The notes beneath the pieces are model-generated. The model did not search any database. It was given only the letters and a program-made list of their open reading frames with translations, and was not told the DNA's origin. From DALYJJ01 sp031969915 (GTDB lineage: Bacteria > Acidobacteriota > Terriglobia > Bryobacterales > Bryobacteraceae), in assembly GCA_031969915.1 (NCBI GenBank), contig DALYJJ010000025.1:1-54406 (forward strand): DNA of 54,406 bases, written 5' to 3'. The stretch's first letter is position 1; the number at the start of each line of letters is the position of its first letter. Positions 1 to 8,078 of this stretch are shown here, piece by piece. The position numbers and the translations under genes were made by a program.

Positions 1-625
1 TGGTCACATTGCTGGTCTGTCGAGGCAGCGCAATGTTCTGGCGGCGGTACGCCTCCATGAGTGCGGGATCGGAGAAGTTCGCCGATGCCAGATCCCTGGC
101 CGGTGAAGGTTCTGGTTTGGAGGGACCGGCCGACGGCGGGTCAGGTGGCAGCGCTGCCGCACGATTCCGCATCGTTCCGAGCAGATCCTGTTCGGTCAAT
201 TCGTTCGGCTCCTCATTCGGCTGCTGGTTGACGCTCAATTGAGGAACCGCCGATCGTTGGGCGGCCTCCGGATTTGCTGGGGCCGATGATGGTCTTCCTA
301 GATTGGGACTCGTTCCTCGCGGCTTCTTCGTGCTATCAGCATCCGTAGTGAACAGCCCGACAAATAGAAACAGGCACGCCACGCTTGCCCCGACCAGGAT
401 GACGAGCCCGCGTGTTCGTTCCGCCGACTTCAGGTCGCGGCTCTCCGGAACCGGTCCAAGGCGGGCGCGTATCCTGTCGAGCAGCGAAATCGGCTTCGCA
501 TCCTGATCCGATGGCTCGGCTTCTGTACGCTCCGAGCCGGGAGCTTCTGGATTGTCCGTCGTCTTGGATAGGTCCGTCGCGACATCCTCTTCGTGATCGC
601 GCTGTGGGATCTGTTCATTGGCCAT
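1..625 (-). CDS. VirB10/TrbI-like type IV secretion protein, partial (C-terminus outside window)
   Basis: The frame opens at an ATG at 625 and runs without a stop through base 1, so only the first 208 residues are visible. They show an acidic, hydrophilic cytoplasmic head (about 1-70), one hydrophobic membrane segment (about 73-92), then a Pro/Gln/Asn-rich stretch. This is the layout of VirB10/TrbI proteins, which span from the inner membrane to the outer-membrane channel of type IV secretion systems. An AGGAGG ribosome binding site sits 6 bases before the ATG. The start overlaps the last 11 bases of the VirB9-like gene, implying coupled translation. The diagnostic C-terminal beta-barrel domain is not in the window, so the call rests on topology and on the VirB9-like and VirB1-like neighbours. 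Confidence 0.6.
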   Translation of the reverse strand, partial: MANEQIPQRDHEEDVATDLSKTTDNPEAPGSERTEAEPSDQDAKPISLLDRIRARLGPVPESRDLKSAERTRGLVILVGASVACLFLFVGLFTTDADSTKKPRGTSPNLGRPSSAPANPEAAQRSAVPQLSVNQQPNEEPNELTEQDLLGTMRNRAAALPPDPPSAGPSKPEPSPARDLASANFSDPALMEAYRRQNIALPRQTSNVT

Positions 626-1571
626 GAGAAGCCTCCTCACGAGTTCCTGAAACACCAAAACCAATCGGGGCCAGGGCAGGCCGATCAACCGCTCCGCTCT
701 CGGCAACTTGCAGAAACAAGCTCTCGTGCGATTGCTTAAACCCCGGCCGTGAAAACACCACCACGCCATCCACGCGCTCCCCAGGGCCGAGCCGCCGCCG
801 CGACAATCGGAAGTCCTGCACCGGGAGTTGCTCGCTGGTCGTCCAACGGTCCTTTCGAATCACGGCGCCTTTCCGTGTCTTCCCGGCCAGTTGCACCTGC
901 GGCGGCATAATCTCGATCCCGTTCGACTGTGGGTTGACGGCCGAAAAGAGGACCATCACAGTGCGCCCCTGATCGATGACTTCGGAGACGCCAGCTCGAA
1001 CTCGATCGCCCTCTCCAGTCACTGTTGGAGGCTTGCCTCCATAAAGGGCGGGGAGTGGGGCGAGTTTCTGCCGGTTCAGGATCTCCTGAAGTGGGTCAAC
1101 GACCTTCTCAGCATCAACAGCCTTCCAAGTCGCGAGACCAGAGACGGGTCTGAGAACTTCGGTTCTGGCGACCTCGGCCGAAGTTGGGGACGTTTCGCCC
1201 ACGAGAAAACTGCCGGCCGGCTTGTAGACGAGGACAAAGTCCACCCTCTTCGGGCCGCTCGGATCCATCTGCAAAAGGAAACTCAGTTGTCTGCCGCTGG
1301 TGGTCACAACCAAGAGGTTCGATTCGCCAGGTTGCTCAGTGACGGGTTTGACAAGGACCAGGGTTGGTTCCTTCTCGGAGTGCTCCGCAAGGAACCTCTC
1401 GGGATCACCGATGACCATTGAACTGACTGGTTCGGGAACGCGAATCGCCGTCGCAAATCGCGGCGCCACACGCACCACCTGCACTTGATCCGTGAGGCTC
1501 CGATTGCTCACCACCGGCTCGACCTGGGCATTGAGTGTTTGAATCGCGACGAGTAAGAGGAACGCTCTCAT
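615..1571 (-). CDS. VirB9/TrbG-like conjugal transfer protein
   Basis: This is a 318-residue exported protein with a signal peptide of about 15 residues ending at Ala-Gln. After it comes a beta-rich domain with a pattern typical of VirB9/CagX/TrbG N-terminal domains (RVAPRFATAIRVPEPVSSM, then a GDP-F-E-H-KEP-V-VKP run at about 56-76). A long linker leads to a second beta-rich domain (about 200-318). In type IV systems this protein lies in the periplasm and outer-membrane ring and binds VirB7 and VirB10. An AAGGAG site lies 9 bases before the ATG. It sits 14 bases after the transglycosylase and overlaps the VirB10-like gene. The family match is by pattern only; a pilus-assembly or secretin-associated periplasmic protein is the alternative. 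Confidence 0.55.
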   Translation of the reverse strand: MRAFLLLVAIQTLNAQVEPVVSNRSLTDQVQVVRVAPRFATAIRVPEPVSSMVIGDPERFLAEHSEKEPTLVLVKPVTEQPGESNLLVVTTSGRQLSFLLQMDPSGPKRVDFVLVYKPAGSFLVGETSPTSAEVARTEVLRPVSGLATWKAVDAEKVVDPLQEILNRQKLAPLPALYGGKPPTVTGEGDRVRAGVSEVIDQGRTVMVLFSAVNPQSNGIEIMPPQVQLAGKTRKGAVIRKDRWTTSEQLPVQDFRLSRRRLGPGERVDGVVVFSRPGFKQSHESLFLQVAESGAVDRPALAPIGFGVSGTREEASHGQ

Positions 1572-1585
1572 TCATCAGGCTCCTT

Positions 1586-2044
1586 TCACTGGGTCAGCAT
1601 CGACTCCCACTGATTCCGTCGGAACAGGTAGGCGACGCGATGCGTAAAGTTCACCGTTTCCGGGTACCTGTATCCCAGCCCCGCCTTCAACACTCGACCG
1701 TGGCCGGCATTGTAGGCGCCAACGACGAGACGCAGGTCGCCGCCGCACTGCTTCATCAGGAACGCAAGGTAGGCCACACCGCCTCGGATATTCTCAGCCG
1801 GATCAAACCGGTTCCTGACGCGGAAAGTTGCCGCGGTGTCCGGCATCAGTTGCATCAAGCCGACAGCCCCGGCCGACGAAACCGCGCGTGGATTCCAGTT
1901 GGACTCCGCTTCGATCACTGCCCGCACCAACTCCCTCGATACGCCGAAGTGTTCGGCCCAGTGGTCTGCGAGAGCCACAAGAGCCGCCGGTTGGCCCCAG
2001 ACATTGCTGGCGACTAACGCCAAGAGGATGAACAGCCAAGTCAC
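1586..2044 (-). CDS. VirB1-like lytic transglycosylase (SLT domain)
   Basis: This 152-residue protein has a hydrophobic signal peptide (1-17) followed directly by an SLT/goose-lysozyme-like domain. The catalytic Glu is E47 in the AESNWNP motif, followed by the family hallmark GAVGLMQLMPDTA, a substrate-groove GGVAYL motif and a GAYNAG motif. Such enzymes cleave the glycan strand of peptidoglycan to let a conjugation channel through. The start is GTG and overlaps the stop of the MoxR gene (GTGA, 2041-2044). Its place directly before VirB9- and VirB10-like genes favours a VirB1 role over general wall turnover. Confidence 0.85.
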   Translation of the reverse strand: MTWLFILLALVASNVWGQPAALVALADHWAEHFGVSRELVRAVIEAESNWNPRAVSSAGAVGLMQLMPDTAATFRVRNRFDPAENIRGGVAYLAFLMKQCGGDLRLVVGAYNAGHGRVLKAGLGYRYPETVNFTHRVAYLFRRNQWESMLTQ

Positions 2045-2979
2045 GCGACCGCCTCCTCTGGCCTTTGCGACATGACCCGCAGGGCCTGATCGCGGTACTC
2101 GCGAGCCGTCGCGACAAGGCTGGTGAATCCGTCGCGTAGCAAGAGGCGCTTCACGTCTTCTTCGGTCTTGGCCAGGAACGGGAGCAATACATCCCGGTCC
2201 TCCGGGCGGATCTCGGATCGTCCCAGAAGCTGCAGTGCCCGAACGAACTGAACGATCTCGTCAATTGAGGGTGGCTTGACCAGGTTGTAGCCTCGCAATG
2301 CCTGCGCGAGCCCGACCGCCTGAGCCTTTAACTCAAGCGGGGCATCCACTGTTCGGATGTCGAGGATCTCGGCTTCCTTCCTCACATCGGGATGCTCGAT
2401 CCGCTGGTAGAGACTTCGCCGGCGTAGCGGGTCCCCGAGTCGTCGTTCCTGGTTCGAAGTCATGACCACGAACGGAACGGATTGAGCCTTCACGGTCCCC
2501 AGTTTCGGCACGGTGATCTGCCAGTCAGAGAGGATTTCGAGCAACAGCGCCTCGAACTTCTGATCGACCTTGTCGAGTTCGTCGATCAGGAGCACCACCG
2601 GCTTCGGCTGGAGCACTGCCTGCAGTAGCGGCCCTTGCGTGAAAAAGTCTAGCGTATGGAGCTGTGAACGGAGGCGATCCCACTGGCGGTCCACCGCATC
2701 CGGTTGTGTCTCCAAGAAGAGCCTTTGCAGCGCTTCGTCGAAGGCTCCGATCGCCTGTCGCTCGGTAATCCCCTCGAAGCATTGCAGTCGGATTAAGTCT
2801 GTCTTGGCTGCAGCGGCGAAAGCTTGCGCGAGGTAGGTCTTTCCCGTGCCCGGTGGTCCTTCGATCAGCATGGGTTTCTGCATCCGCGTCGCCAGCCAAA
2901 TGATCTGGATGAGCACCGGTTCGGTGGCATAGCCCGCTTCGCGCAAACCGGCGGCGACCAAGTCGGGTGAGGCAAACAC
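2041..2979 (-). CDS. MoxR-family AAA+ ATPase
   Basis: This is a 312-residue AAA+ ATPase. Walker A is GPPGTGKT at 41-48, Walker B is LLIDELDK around D133-E134, and a sensor-1 like TSNQERR follows. MoxR proteins act as chaperones that mature metal enzymes or complexes, often with a von Willebrand factor A partner; no such partner is visible here. The only usable start in frame is the GTG at 2979, because no ATG, GTG or TTG lies between it and the stop upstream. It is the first gene of the coupled minus-strand set leading into the type IV secretion genes, which suggests it serves the transfer machinery, but that is inference. Confidence 0.8.
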   Translation of the reverse strand: MFASPDLVAAGLREAGYATEPVLIQIIWLATRMQKPMLIEGPPGTGKTYLAQAFAAAAKTDLIRLQCFEGITERQAIGAFDEALQRLFLETQPDAVDRQWDRLRSQLHTLDFFTQGPLLQAVLQPKPVVLLIDELDKVDQKFEALLLEILSDWQITVPKLGTVKAQSVPFVVMTSNQERRLGDPLRRRSLYQRIEHPDVRKEAEILDIRTVDAPLELKAQAVGLAQALRGYNLVKPPSIDEIVQFVRALQLLGRSEIRPEDRDVLLPFLAKTEEDVKRLLLRDGFTSLVATAREYRDQALRVMSQRPEEAVA

Positions 2980-3073
2980 ATCGCGAGTGTAGGCCGCTTC
3001 GCCATTTTCACCAAAAGACTTCCCCGAAACTTCCTTGGTCCCCGGGGCGGCCCTCCCCTATGGTTGAGCCATC

Positions 3074-3262
3074 ATGCGCCTAAGATCCCTTTGCATCTCA
3101 GTCCTCTTCGGCTGGCTGTTGCTGACAGGCTGCGGCCTCGCCCGGCCCTGCGATATGACCACCTCCGGGTGCGAGTCGAAGCCAGATCGGCCGGACTGCC
3201 CGAAGTTCTGGCCCGGCTCCGCCCGGTCCTCCTGCAATGAGGGCAACCGAAGCAATCGATAG
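3074..3262 (+). CDS. small putative lipoprotein
   Basis: This 62-residue frame starts with a basic n-region and a hydrophobic core ending in a clear lipobox (LLTGC, Cys20). The mature part is short and rich in Cys, Pro and charged residues. It is divergent from the MoxR gene, with 94 bases between the starts, and its 3' end overlaps the next gene by 26 bases. Small size and a lipobox are also the features of VirB7, the lipoprotein partner of VirB9, but the strand is opposite to the transfer genes. No strong ribosome binding site is visible, so it could be spurious; the well-formed lipobox argues for a real gene. Confidence 0.45.
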   Translation: MRLRSLCISVLFGWLLLTGCGLARPCDMTTSGCESKPDRPDCPKFWPGSARSSCNEGNRSNR

Positions 3263-4115
3263 CGCCATGCTCCTGCCCGACCCACTTCTGCACGAACTCG
3301 AACAACGATCGGCGCGCTCGATTGAAGATGTTGCACTTCAGCTCCTGGCGCTACGCCGAACGAAGCGGCGCCCGGCGGACCTCCTCAACTCTCAGCTCCC
3401 CTGTGGAGCCTGGTCGAACCAGCTTGTCACGGCAGTCCCCAACGCCTACAGTACGGCACTTGCGCTCATCGCGTTGGCGAAGAGCGATCTCACAATCGAG
3501 GTTCGCTCCGCTGTCACCAGGGGCTTCGAGTGGCTCGAGAAGACGCAAGGCCGGGAGGGTCATTGGCTATGGCAATGGAAATTCCGACTATTCGACCGCC
3601 AGGTCCGACTCGATCCTCGCAAGTTTGGATGGCCCTGGGTCGAAGGCACGGTAAGTTGGGTGGCGCCAACAGCGGCCGCGCTCCTTGCTTATGCGGCTTG
3701 GAGTCGAGAATCTCGTCGAGTGCCAGCTGCACTCGCGATGCTGGAGGATCGGGCCTGCGCCGGCGGAGGTTGGAATGCCGGCAACAGTAGGGCATTCAAC
3801 ATCGATCTCGATCCGCACCCAGACTTCTCAGCGATGGCCATCTGCGCACTGTCTTGGCATGGATACAGCGAAACCCCAATCGTGAGAGCCGCCGCTCGCT
3901 ATCTAGCCAAACGTCTGTCCACGTGCCGTTCGGCGCACTCCCTTGCTTGGGGAGTTCTCTCCCTCCAGCCCCACGACGCCACATGCGCGGAGGTTTTCCG
4001 CCTCTCTCTGAGGCAAGTCCTTCAGGCCGACGCGGATCGACTTCCGACGGCAACACTCTCTTTGGCGGCCCTTGCTGTCGAAACCCCACCGTTCCAATGG
4101 TCAGTGAATCCATGA
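3237..4115 (+). CDS. prenyltransferase/squalene-cyclase-like alpha-barrel protein
   Basis: This 292-residue soluble protein consists mostly of short helical repeats. Several carry the G-x-W signature of terpene-cyclase/prenyltransferase beta-subunit barrels: PCGAWSNQ near 56, GREGHWLWQ near 106, and CAGGGWNAGN near 176. It is about half the length of a squalene-hopene cyclase and I see no DxDD catalytic motif. It may therefore be a binding barrel or a non-cyclising relative rather than a cyclase. It overlaps the following DUF362 gene by ATGA, so the two are probably co-translated. The start could also be the ATG at 3267; no ribosome binding site decides between them. Confidence 0.55.
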   Translation: MRATEAIDSAMLLPDPLLHELEQRSARSIEDVALQLLALRRTKRRPADLLNSQLPCGAWSNQLVTAVPNAYSTALALIALAKSDLTIEVRSAVTRGFEWLEKTQGREGHWLWQWKFRLFDRQVRLDPRKFGWPWVEGTVSWVAPTAAALLAYAAWSRESRRVPAALAMLEDRACAGGGWNAGNSRAFNIDLDPHPDFSAMAICALSWHGYSETPIVRAAARYLAKRLSTCRSAHSLAWGVLSLQPHDATCAEVFRLSLRQVLQADADRLPTATLSLAALAVETPPFQWSVNP

Positions 4116-5032
4116 CGGGCCGACGCAAGATTGTTCGCGCTCTTGCGCTCGCCGGGGCGACCGCGTTGGCAGTGCGCCAAACGCGACACGGGCGACTTCC
4201 TCGCCGCGCACCACAACGCTCGCGGGTGGCCGTCCTACATTGCGACTCGTATGACAAAGTGGCTCAAGTTGTCTGGGATGGGCTTAAGCTGCTGTCACCG
4301 GAGGTGAAGGGCAAGAACGTGCTGCTCAAGCCTAACCTCGTCGAGTATTCGCCAGTCGCCCCGATCAATACCCATCCCACGGTCATTGCGGCGGCCGTGG
4401 AAGGTTTCTATCGGATGGGCGCGGCGCGCGTCGTAGTTGGCGAAGGGCCCGGTCATGTCCGCGACATCGACCTCCTATTGGATGAATCCGGGCTACGGGA
4501 GGCCTTACGGGCTGTCGGCAACATATCGTTTGTCGACCTAAACAGCGACACCGTCCGGCGCGTACCCACGACAACATCTCTGACGAGCCTCTCAGAACTG
4601 TGGCTGCCCGAAACACTTCTCGCGGCCGACGTGGTCGTGTCGATGCCAAAGGTTAAGACTCATCATTGGGCTGGTGTCACACTAAGCCTAAAGAACCTCT
4701 TTGGCGTCGTGCCAGGCTCCGTATACGGCTGGCCCAAGAACATTCTGCATTGGCAAGGCATCGACAACTCGATTCTCGAACTAGCGGCAACGGTACCGAT
4801 TCACTACGTCATCGCTGATGGCATCGAAGCGATGGAAGGAAATGGACCACTGCACGGACAAGCGAAGCATCTCGGATGCTTGGTCGTCTCTGATGACCCA
4901 GTGGCGGCCGACGTCACCTGCTGCCAGCTGCTCGGAATCGTCCCGCTCTCCATTCGGCATATTGCAGGGGCCGGAGCCATTGGCAATCTGTCACCGGCCA
5001 GGTGGGCTCAGTTGGGATCCGTCCGGCCCTGA
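4112..5032 (+). CDS. DUF362 family protein
   Basis: The start is taken at the ATG in the ATGA overlap with the upstream gene, giving 306 residues. An N-terminal basic and hydrophobic segment (about 3-23) may anchor or export it. The DUF362 core is clear: KPNLVEYSP and INTHP near 70-90, a GEGPG loop near 112, and the hallmark MPKVKTHHWAGVTLSLKN with NLFGVVPG near 190-215. Many DUF362 proteins carry a downstream 4Fe-4S ferredoxin domain; this one has none. The biochemical role of the family is largely unknown. Pairing with a terpene-cyclase-like barrel inside a mobile element is the notable context. Confidence 0.75.
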   Translation: MTGRRKIVRALALAGATALAVRQTRHGRLPRRAPQRSRVAVLHCDSYDKVAQVVWDGLKLLSPEVKGKNVLLKPNLVEYSPVAPINTHPTVIAAAVEGFYRMGAARVVVGEGPGHVRDIDLLLDESGLREALRAVGNISFVDLNSDTVRRVPTTTSLTSLSELWLPETLLAADVVVSMPKVKTHHWAGVTLSLKNLFGVVPGSVYGWPKNILHWQGIDNSILELAATVPIHYVIADGIEAMEGNGPLHGQAKHLGCLVVSDDPVAADVTCCQLLGIVPLSIRHIAGAGAIGNLSPARWAQLGSVRP

Positions 5033-5222
5033 ACGAATGTCTCCGTCGTCATCGAGGAGTGCAACTTGATCTTTATCCATGCTGCCTTTCTGAGATTGCT
5101 CCCGATGAAGGACCTCGCCGACACCTATCCGCCGCGCCGCCGCACCTGAAACGGGGGCACCAGTCGAGGCGCTACGAACCGGGTACCTGCAGCTTGGGGC
5201 ATCGGTTGTCTCCCGGTTCGAT

Positions 5223-5819
5223 TCAATCCAACAGGCCCCTCGCACTCGGCACCCAAACCGAAAGTCTTTCGTCACGGAAGCCGTTCAGGACCAGCCACTC
5301 CTTCTTGGTTTCTGGCAGCCTCTCGTACGGAATCCGCTCTGGGTGCTCTCGCAGCAGAGCTTCAAATGAAGATTCGGCGATCCCCCTCTTGAATCTGCGT
5401 AGCAGCCCGTCTTTCACCATTCGATGAACCGTAGTCCGCGACCGCCCGATGTCCTGGGCGATCTGCGTGACCGTCAGCGGCTCATGCTCGCTATCGAGTT
5501 CGGCCTTCCGCATCCTCTGGTTGCGCTTGCGGATGGCTGCTTTGCTCCGGCGATTGGGGTTGAGGCCCTGCTGGATCTTGGCAGACTCGCATCGGTCCCA
5601 CCGAGGCTTGCGTTTCCACGGCCAATCCTCGCGCGGAAGCACCCGCCGCAGGAATTCCTTCACGGCTTCCGGTGTGCGGCCCAGTTCCATCGCCAGGTCA
5701 TTGAACGATTTTCCCAGGTCGCCCCTCTGGAGCGCCCAGTCCACAACCTTGCGAGATTGAGTCGTTGTCCAGTTGTTCATGCCATCTGCCCGCTGCTTGG
5801 CGCGGGTCTTGACTGGCAT
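5223..5819 (-). CDS. helix-turn-helix DNA-binding protein (paralogue A)
   Basis: This is a 198-residue basic protein with two apparent DNA-binding parts. The first is an N-terminal homeodomain/SANT-like segment (about 20-55, with FNDLAMELGRTPEAVKEFL). The second is a canonical HTH at about 115-150 (TVTQIAQDIGRSRTTVHRMV), followed by a conserved tail around HPERIPYERLP and W. The same two-part layout and tail occur in the protein at 7041-7700 (HPEEIPFLLLP), so the two are paralogues. The ATG at 5819 was preferred over a TTG at 5846; an internal ATG at 5780 is also possible. The role is unknown; a regulator of the mobile element is the simplest reading. Confidence 0.6.
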   Translation of the reverse strand: MPVKTRAKQRADGMNNWTTTQSRKVVDWALQRGDLGKSFNDLAMELGRTPEAVKEFLRRVLPREDWPWKRKPRWDRCESAKIQQGLNPNRRSKAAIRKRNQRMRKAELDSEHEPLTVTQIAQDIGRSRTTVHRMVKDGLLRRFKRGIAESSFEALLREHPERIPYERLPETKKEWLVLNGFRDERLSVWVPSARGLLD

Positions 5820-6143
5820 GCTAGAGTTCGATCGGCAAACGAACAATGGGCAAGTGGGTACCTGCTACATGAAGGTCTGGCGCGCCGACTCGCGATGACA
5901 AACGGACGAAAGCGATTGATGATTCGGGCTTTGCAGGATTCGATGACCGGCGCTTCCACAGCCGGCGGGGCCGCAAAGATGCTGGTCAAAAATTATCCAC
6001 GGTATCTGGCCAAGTAGCCATCGCAGCCAAGAATGTGCTTGCATAGACCGGAGGGGCGGCTTAAGCTGAAGCCTCTCGCCCGGGCACCCCTGCGCGCCGC
6101 GAGTCGGTTGCCATCCATGAACGGGCAACTCCAATGAATCAAG
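5820..6143. other. intergenic stretch without a recognisable gene
   Basis: These 324 bases lie between the divergent HTH paralogue A and the unknown protein at 6144. I see no RNA gene, no convincing hairpin and no coding frame with family features. It presumably holds promoters for both flanking genes, but no sequence close enough to a sigma-70 consensus stands out. Confidence 0.4.
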
Positions 6144-7040
6144 GTGACCTGGGTAGAACGGATGGAAATGAGTGGAACGACTCCGCGTCCTGAGTTGAGA
6201 ATGATCGATTCCACCGCTGCGATTCGGCTGCGTATGCAGGAGCAGTCCCTGCGGGCTCCGTGGCACGAGGTTGCCGTAGCGGCGCAGCAAATTGTCGAAT
6301 ACCTCGCGCTTGCACTTTGGGTGCGCGCTTCTGTTGCTCCTGACAGACCCGTTCCTGCTCTAGTTGGGAGAGAACTCGACACACGGTGCCCTGGTTTTCT
6401 ACCATCGCGAAGCAGCGACACCCCGACGGATGATCTGTGGACGGACATCCTGGAATGGGCGAACTTCCATCGAATCCCGGCGGCCCAAGCCGGAGGGTGG
6501 ATGGAAGCGGCTCACTACTACGCGGGTCGCGACCCTAAGTCAAATCTCTACTGGCAACACTGGGAACAGGGATCTGGCCAAACGCGCGAATCTTGCGCCT
6601 CGCCATGCCCTTTTGAGCAGTGGAAATCCGAGGCGACAAAGGGATTCTGGCTTCCTGAAGTGGCGGTGCTGGAAAAGGTAATCGAGATTGAGGCTTTCGC
6701 CCTTTGGGTATCGCTGATCGTGGAACGAGGCGGGGGGTATTCGGATCTGGAAACGGCTGTGCGGGCGAGATGCCCGCGCCTGCCTCTCGCCAATCTGTCG
6801 CTTCGCCGTGGTGACCAACCCGCATTGAACCGACTCCGGCAGGCCATCCTCAGCTCCATGCTTGCCTCAAATCCGAAAGCAGAGGCGGCCATCGACCATG
6901 CCCGTAACCACCTCCGCTACGAACGGGTTGTTGCGTACGTAGAATACTGCAGCCGGACATGGCGACTGGTCGAACGCGAATCGGTTCCAGACTTTGAGTC
7001 TTGGCTCCGGGCCGCGGACGAATACATCGTGCGCGCCTAA
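6144..7040 (+). CDS. unknown protein with internal tandem duplication
   Basis: I do not recognise this 298-residue protein. It contains two related modules. The first begins near residue 42 (HEVAVAAQQIVEYLALALWV, later RCPGF) and the second near residue 172 (EVAVLEKVIEIEAFALWV, later RCPRL). Each is followed by an Arg/Asp-rich helical segment with aromatic residues. It is soluble, mainly helical by composition, and has no signal peptide. A later ATG at 6168 is a possible start. The two flanking genes encode paralogous HTH proteins, and all three may form a functional unit in the element. No catalytic motif is visible. Confidence 0.5.
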   Translation: MTWVERMEMSGTTPRPELRMIDSTAAIRLRMQEQSLRAPWHEVAVAAQQIVEYLALALWVRASVAPDRPVPALVGRELDTRCPGFLPSRSSDTPTDDLWTDILEWANFHRIPAAQAGGWMEAAHYYAGRDPKSNLYWQHWEQGSGQTRESCASPCPFEQWKSEATKGFWLPEVAVLEKVIEIEAFALWVSLIVERGGGYSDLETAVRARCPRLPLANLSLRRGDQPALNRLRQAILSSMLASNPKAEAAIDHARNHLRYERVVAYVEYCSRTWRLVERESVPDFESWLRAADEYIVRA

Positions 7041-7700
7041 TTAGACGACTGCACCCATCGATCGGACCGGGTTGGGATATCCCATAACCATTTCCAGCCA
7101 GAAGCGCTTTTCCGGCGGCAACAGCAAGAAAGGGATCTCTTCAGGGTGGTTCTGACATAACTCACGAAGTGAGCCTTCGGTGATGCGGCCCTTTCGCCGT
7201 CGCAACCAGCCGCGGCGCTGCCAGCGACGAATCGTGGATGGCGGAACCTGTAGGTGCTGCACGAGATCTTTCGTCTTGAATCCTCCGAAGAAGTCGGCGG
7301 AGTGACCCAGCCTCCGCAGCCTGGCCAGAATCGAGCTCGGCGAACGGTCCAGCCGTTTTGCAATCGCCTCCAACGGCCGGTTTGTCTGCTGCAGCAGCAA
7401 CTGCTCCGCTATCGAAGACCAACTCTGGCGCTGTTGACCTGCCCGGCGATCACCGCGTGGCTCACCGGCATGCAGAGGACGGTCCGTTGACCGCGAAGTA
7501 CTCTGGGATGTCCCGCCGACACGAGCACCGACGTCCTGTGTCTGCGCGAGACCACCATCGCCATTACACCGAGTAGCCTCGCCAAGCTCCGCTCTGTTTT
7601 GCCGAACGAGTGATTCGTTCGACGTTGCCGAACAAGATGCCGCCGCCCCAGTGAACCCGGGGGAGGAGGGTGGCTGGGAGTTTTCGACTGCTTTCGGCAT
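7041..7700 (-). CDS. helix-turn-helix DNA-binding protein (paralogue B)
   Basis: This is a 219-residue protein. The first 85 or so residues are low in hydrophobics and rich in Ser, Arg and Gly, so the true start may lie further in. A first HTH-like segment spans about 95-130 (EAIAKRLDRSPSSILARLRRL). A second follows at about 138-160 (KTKDLVQHLQVPPSTIRRWQ) with a basic wing, then a tail matching paralogue A (RITEGSLRELCQNHPEEIPF). The second HTH resembles recombination-directionality or MerR-type folds. Its stop directly abuts the stop of the convergent unknown gene (7040/7041). Confidence 0.55.
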   Translation of the reverse strand: MPKAVENSQPPSSPGFTGAAASCSATSNESLVRQNRAELGEATRCNGDGGLAQTQDVGARVGGTSQSTSRSTDRPLHAGEPRGDRRAGQQRQSWSSIAEQLLLQQTNRPLEAIAKRLDRSPSSILARLRRLGHSADFFGGFKTKDLVQHLQVPPSTIRRWQRRGWLRRRKGRITEGSLRELCQNHPEEIPFLLLPPEKRFWLEMVMGYPNPVRSMGAVV

Positions 7701-8078
7701 AAATACCGCCCGATGATTCGTTTACATGTTTCGTGTCCAATGCGCGGGAAAAGCGAATTCAAATGAGTTGTTGTTCCATATGCTAAGTGAGCGAACGGCC
7801 ACGAGCAAAGGGAGTAGAAGGATGAATAGAGGTAAGGCTTGCCTCGATGCAAAGCCTCGCCTGAGGATCGGGCGGTAGTCACCCCTCGGCGGTGCCAGAC
7901 GCCCCGGAACTGCCGCCTGATTCGTGCGGGTGCGAGACTGCAGCACTGGGACGCACTCCTAGGTTGACTGTTCTGATGCCTGTCGCCTCCTTGCGGTTGC
8001 ATTTCCCAGCTTTCATCTTCGTCGGCGCCATTCGCCAACTCGCTTGGCCGGACGTCCAACTGGCGGTAACCAGATTTC
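7701..8078. other. non-coding stretch before the excisionase-like gene
   Basis: About 380 bases hold no supported gene, and this stretch looks more AT-rich than its surroundings around 7700-7850. A short 18-codon frame at 7822-7878 has a purine-rich leader but no recognisable product. An imperfect hairpin (AGGCTTG / CAAAGCCT) lies at about 7833-7856. It may carry the promoter for the excisionase and integrase genes and for HTH paralogue B, but nothing decisive is visible. Confidence 0.35.

Noticed and set aside
5176..5219. tRNA T-arm-like GGTTCGATTC and a GAACCGGG/CCCGGTTC inverted repeat
   Set aside because: No acceptor or anticodon arm can be formed around it and it does not match the tRNA-Gly 3' end, so it is not an attachment-site remnant by this evidence; the stem has a 28-base loop.
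7822..7878. 18-codon frame with purine-rich leader
   Set aside because: Too short and without conserved features to call a gene.
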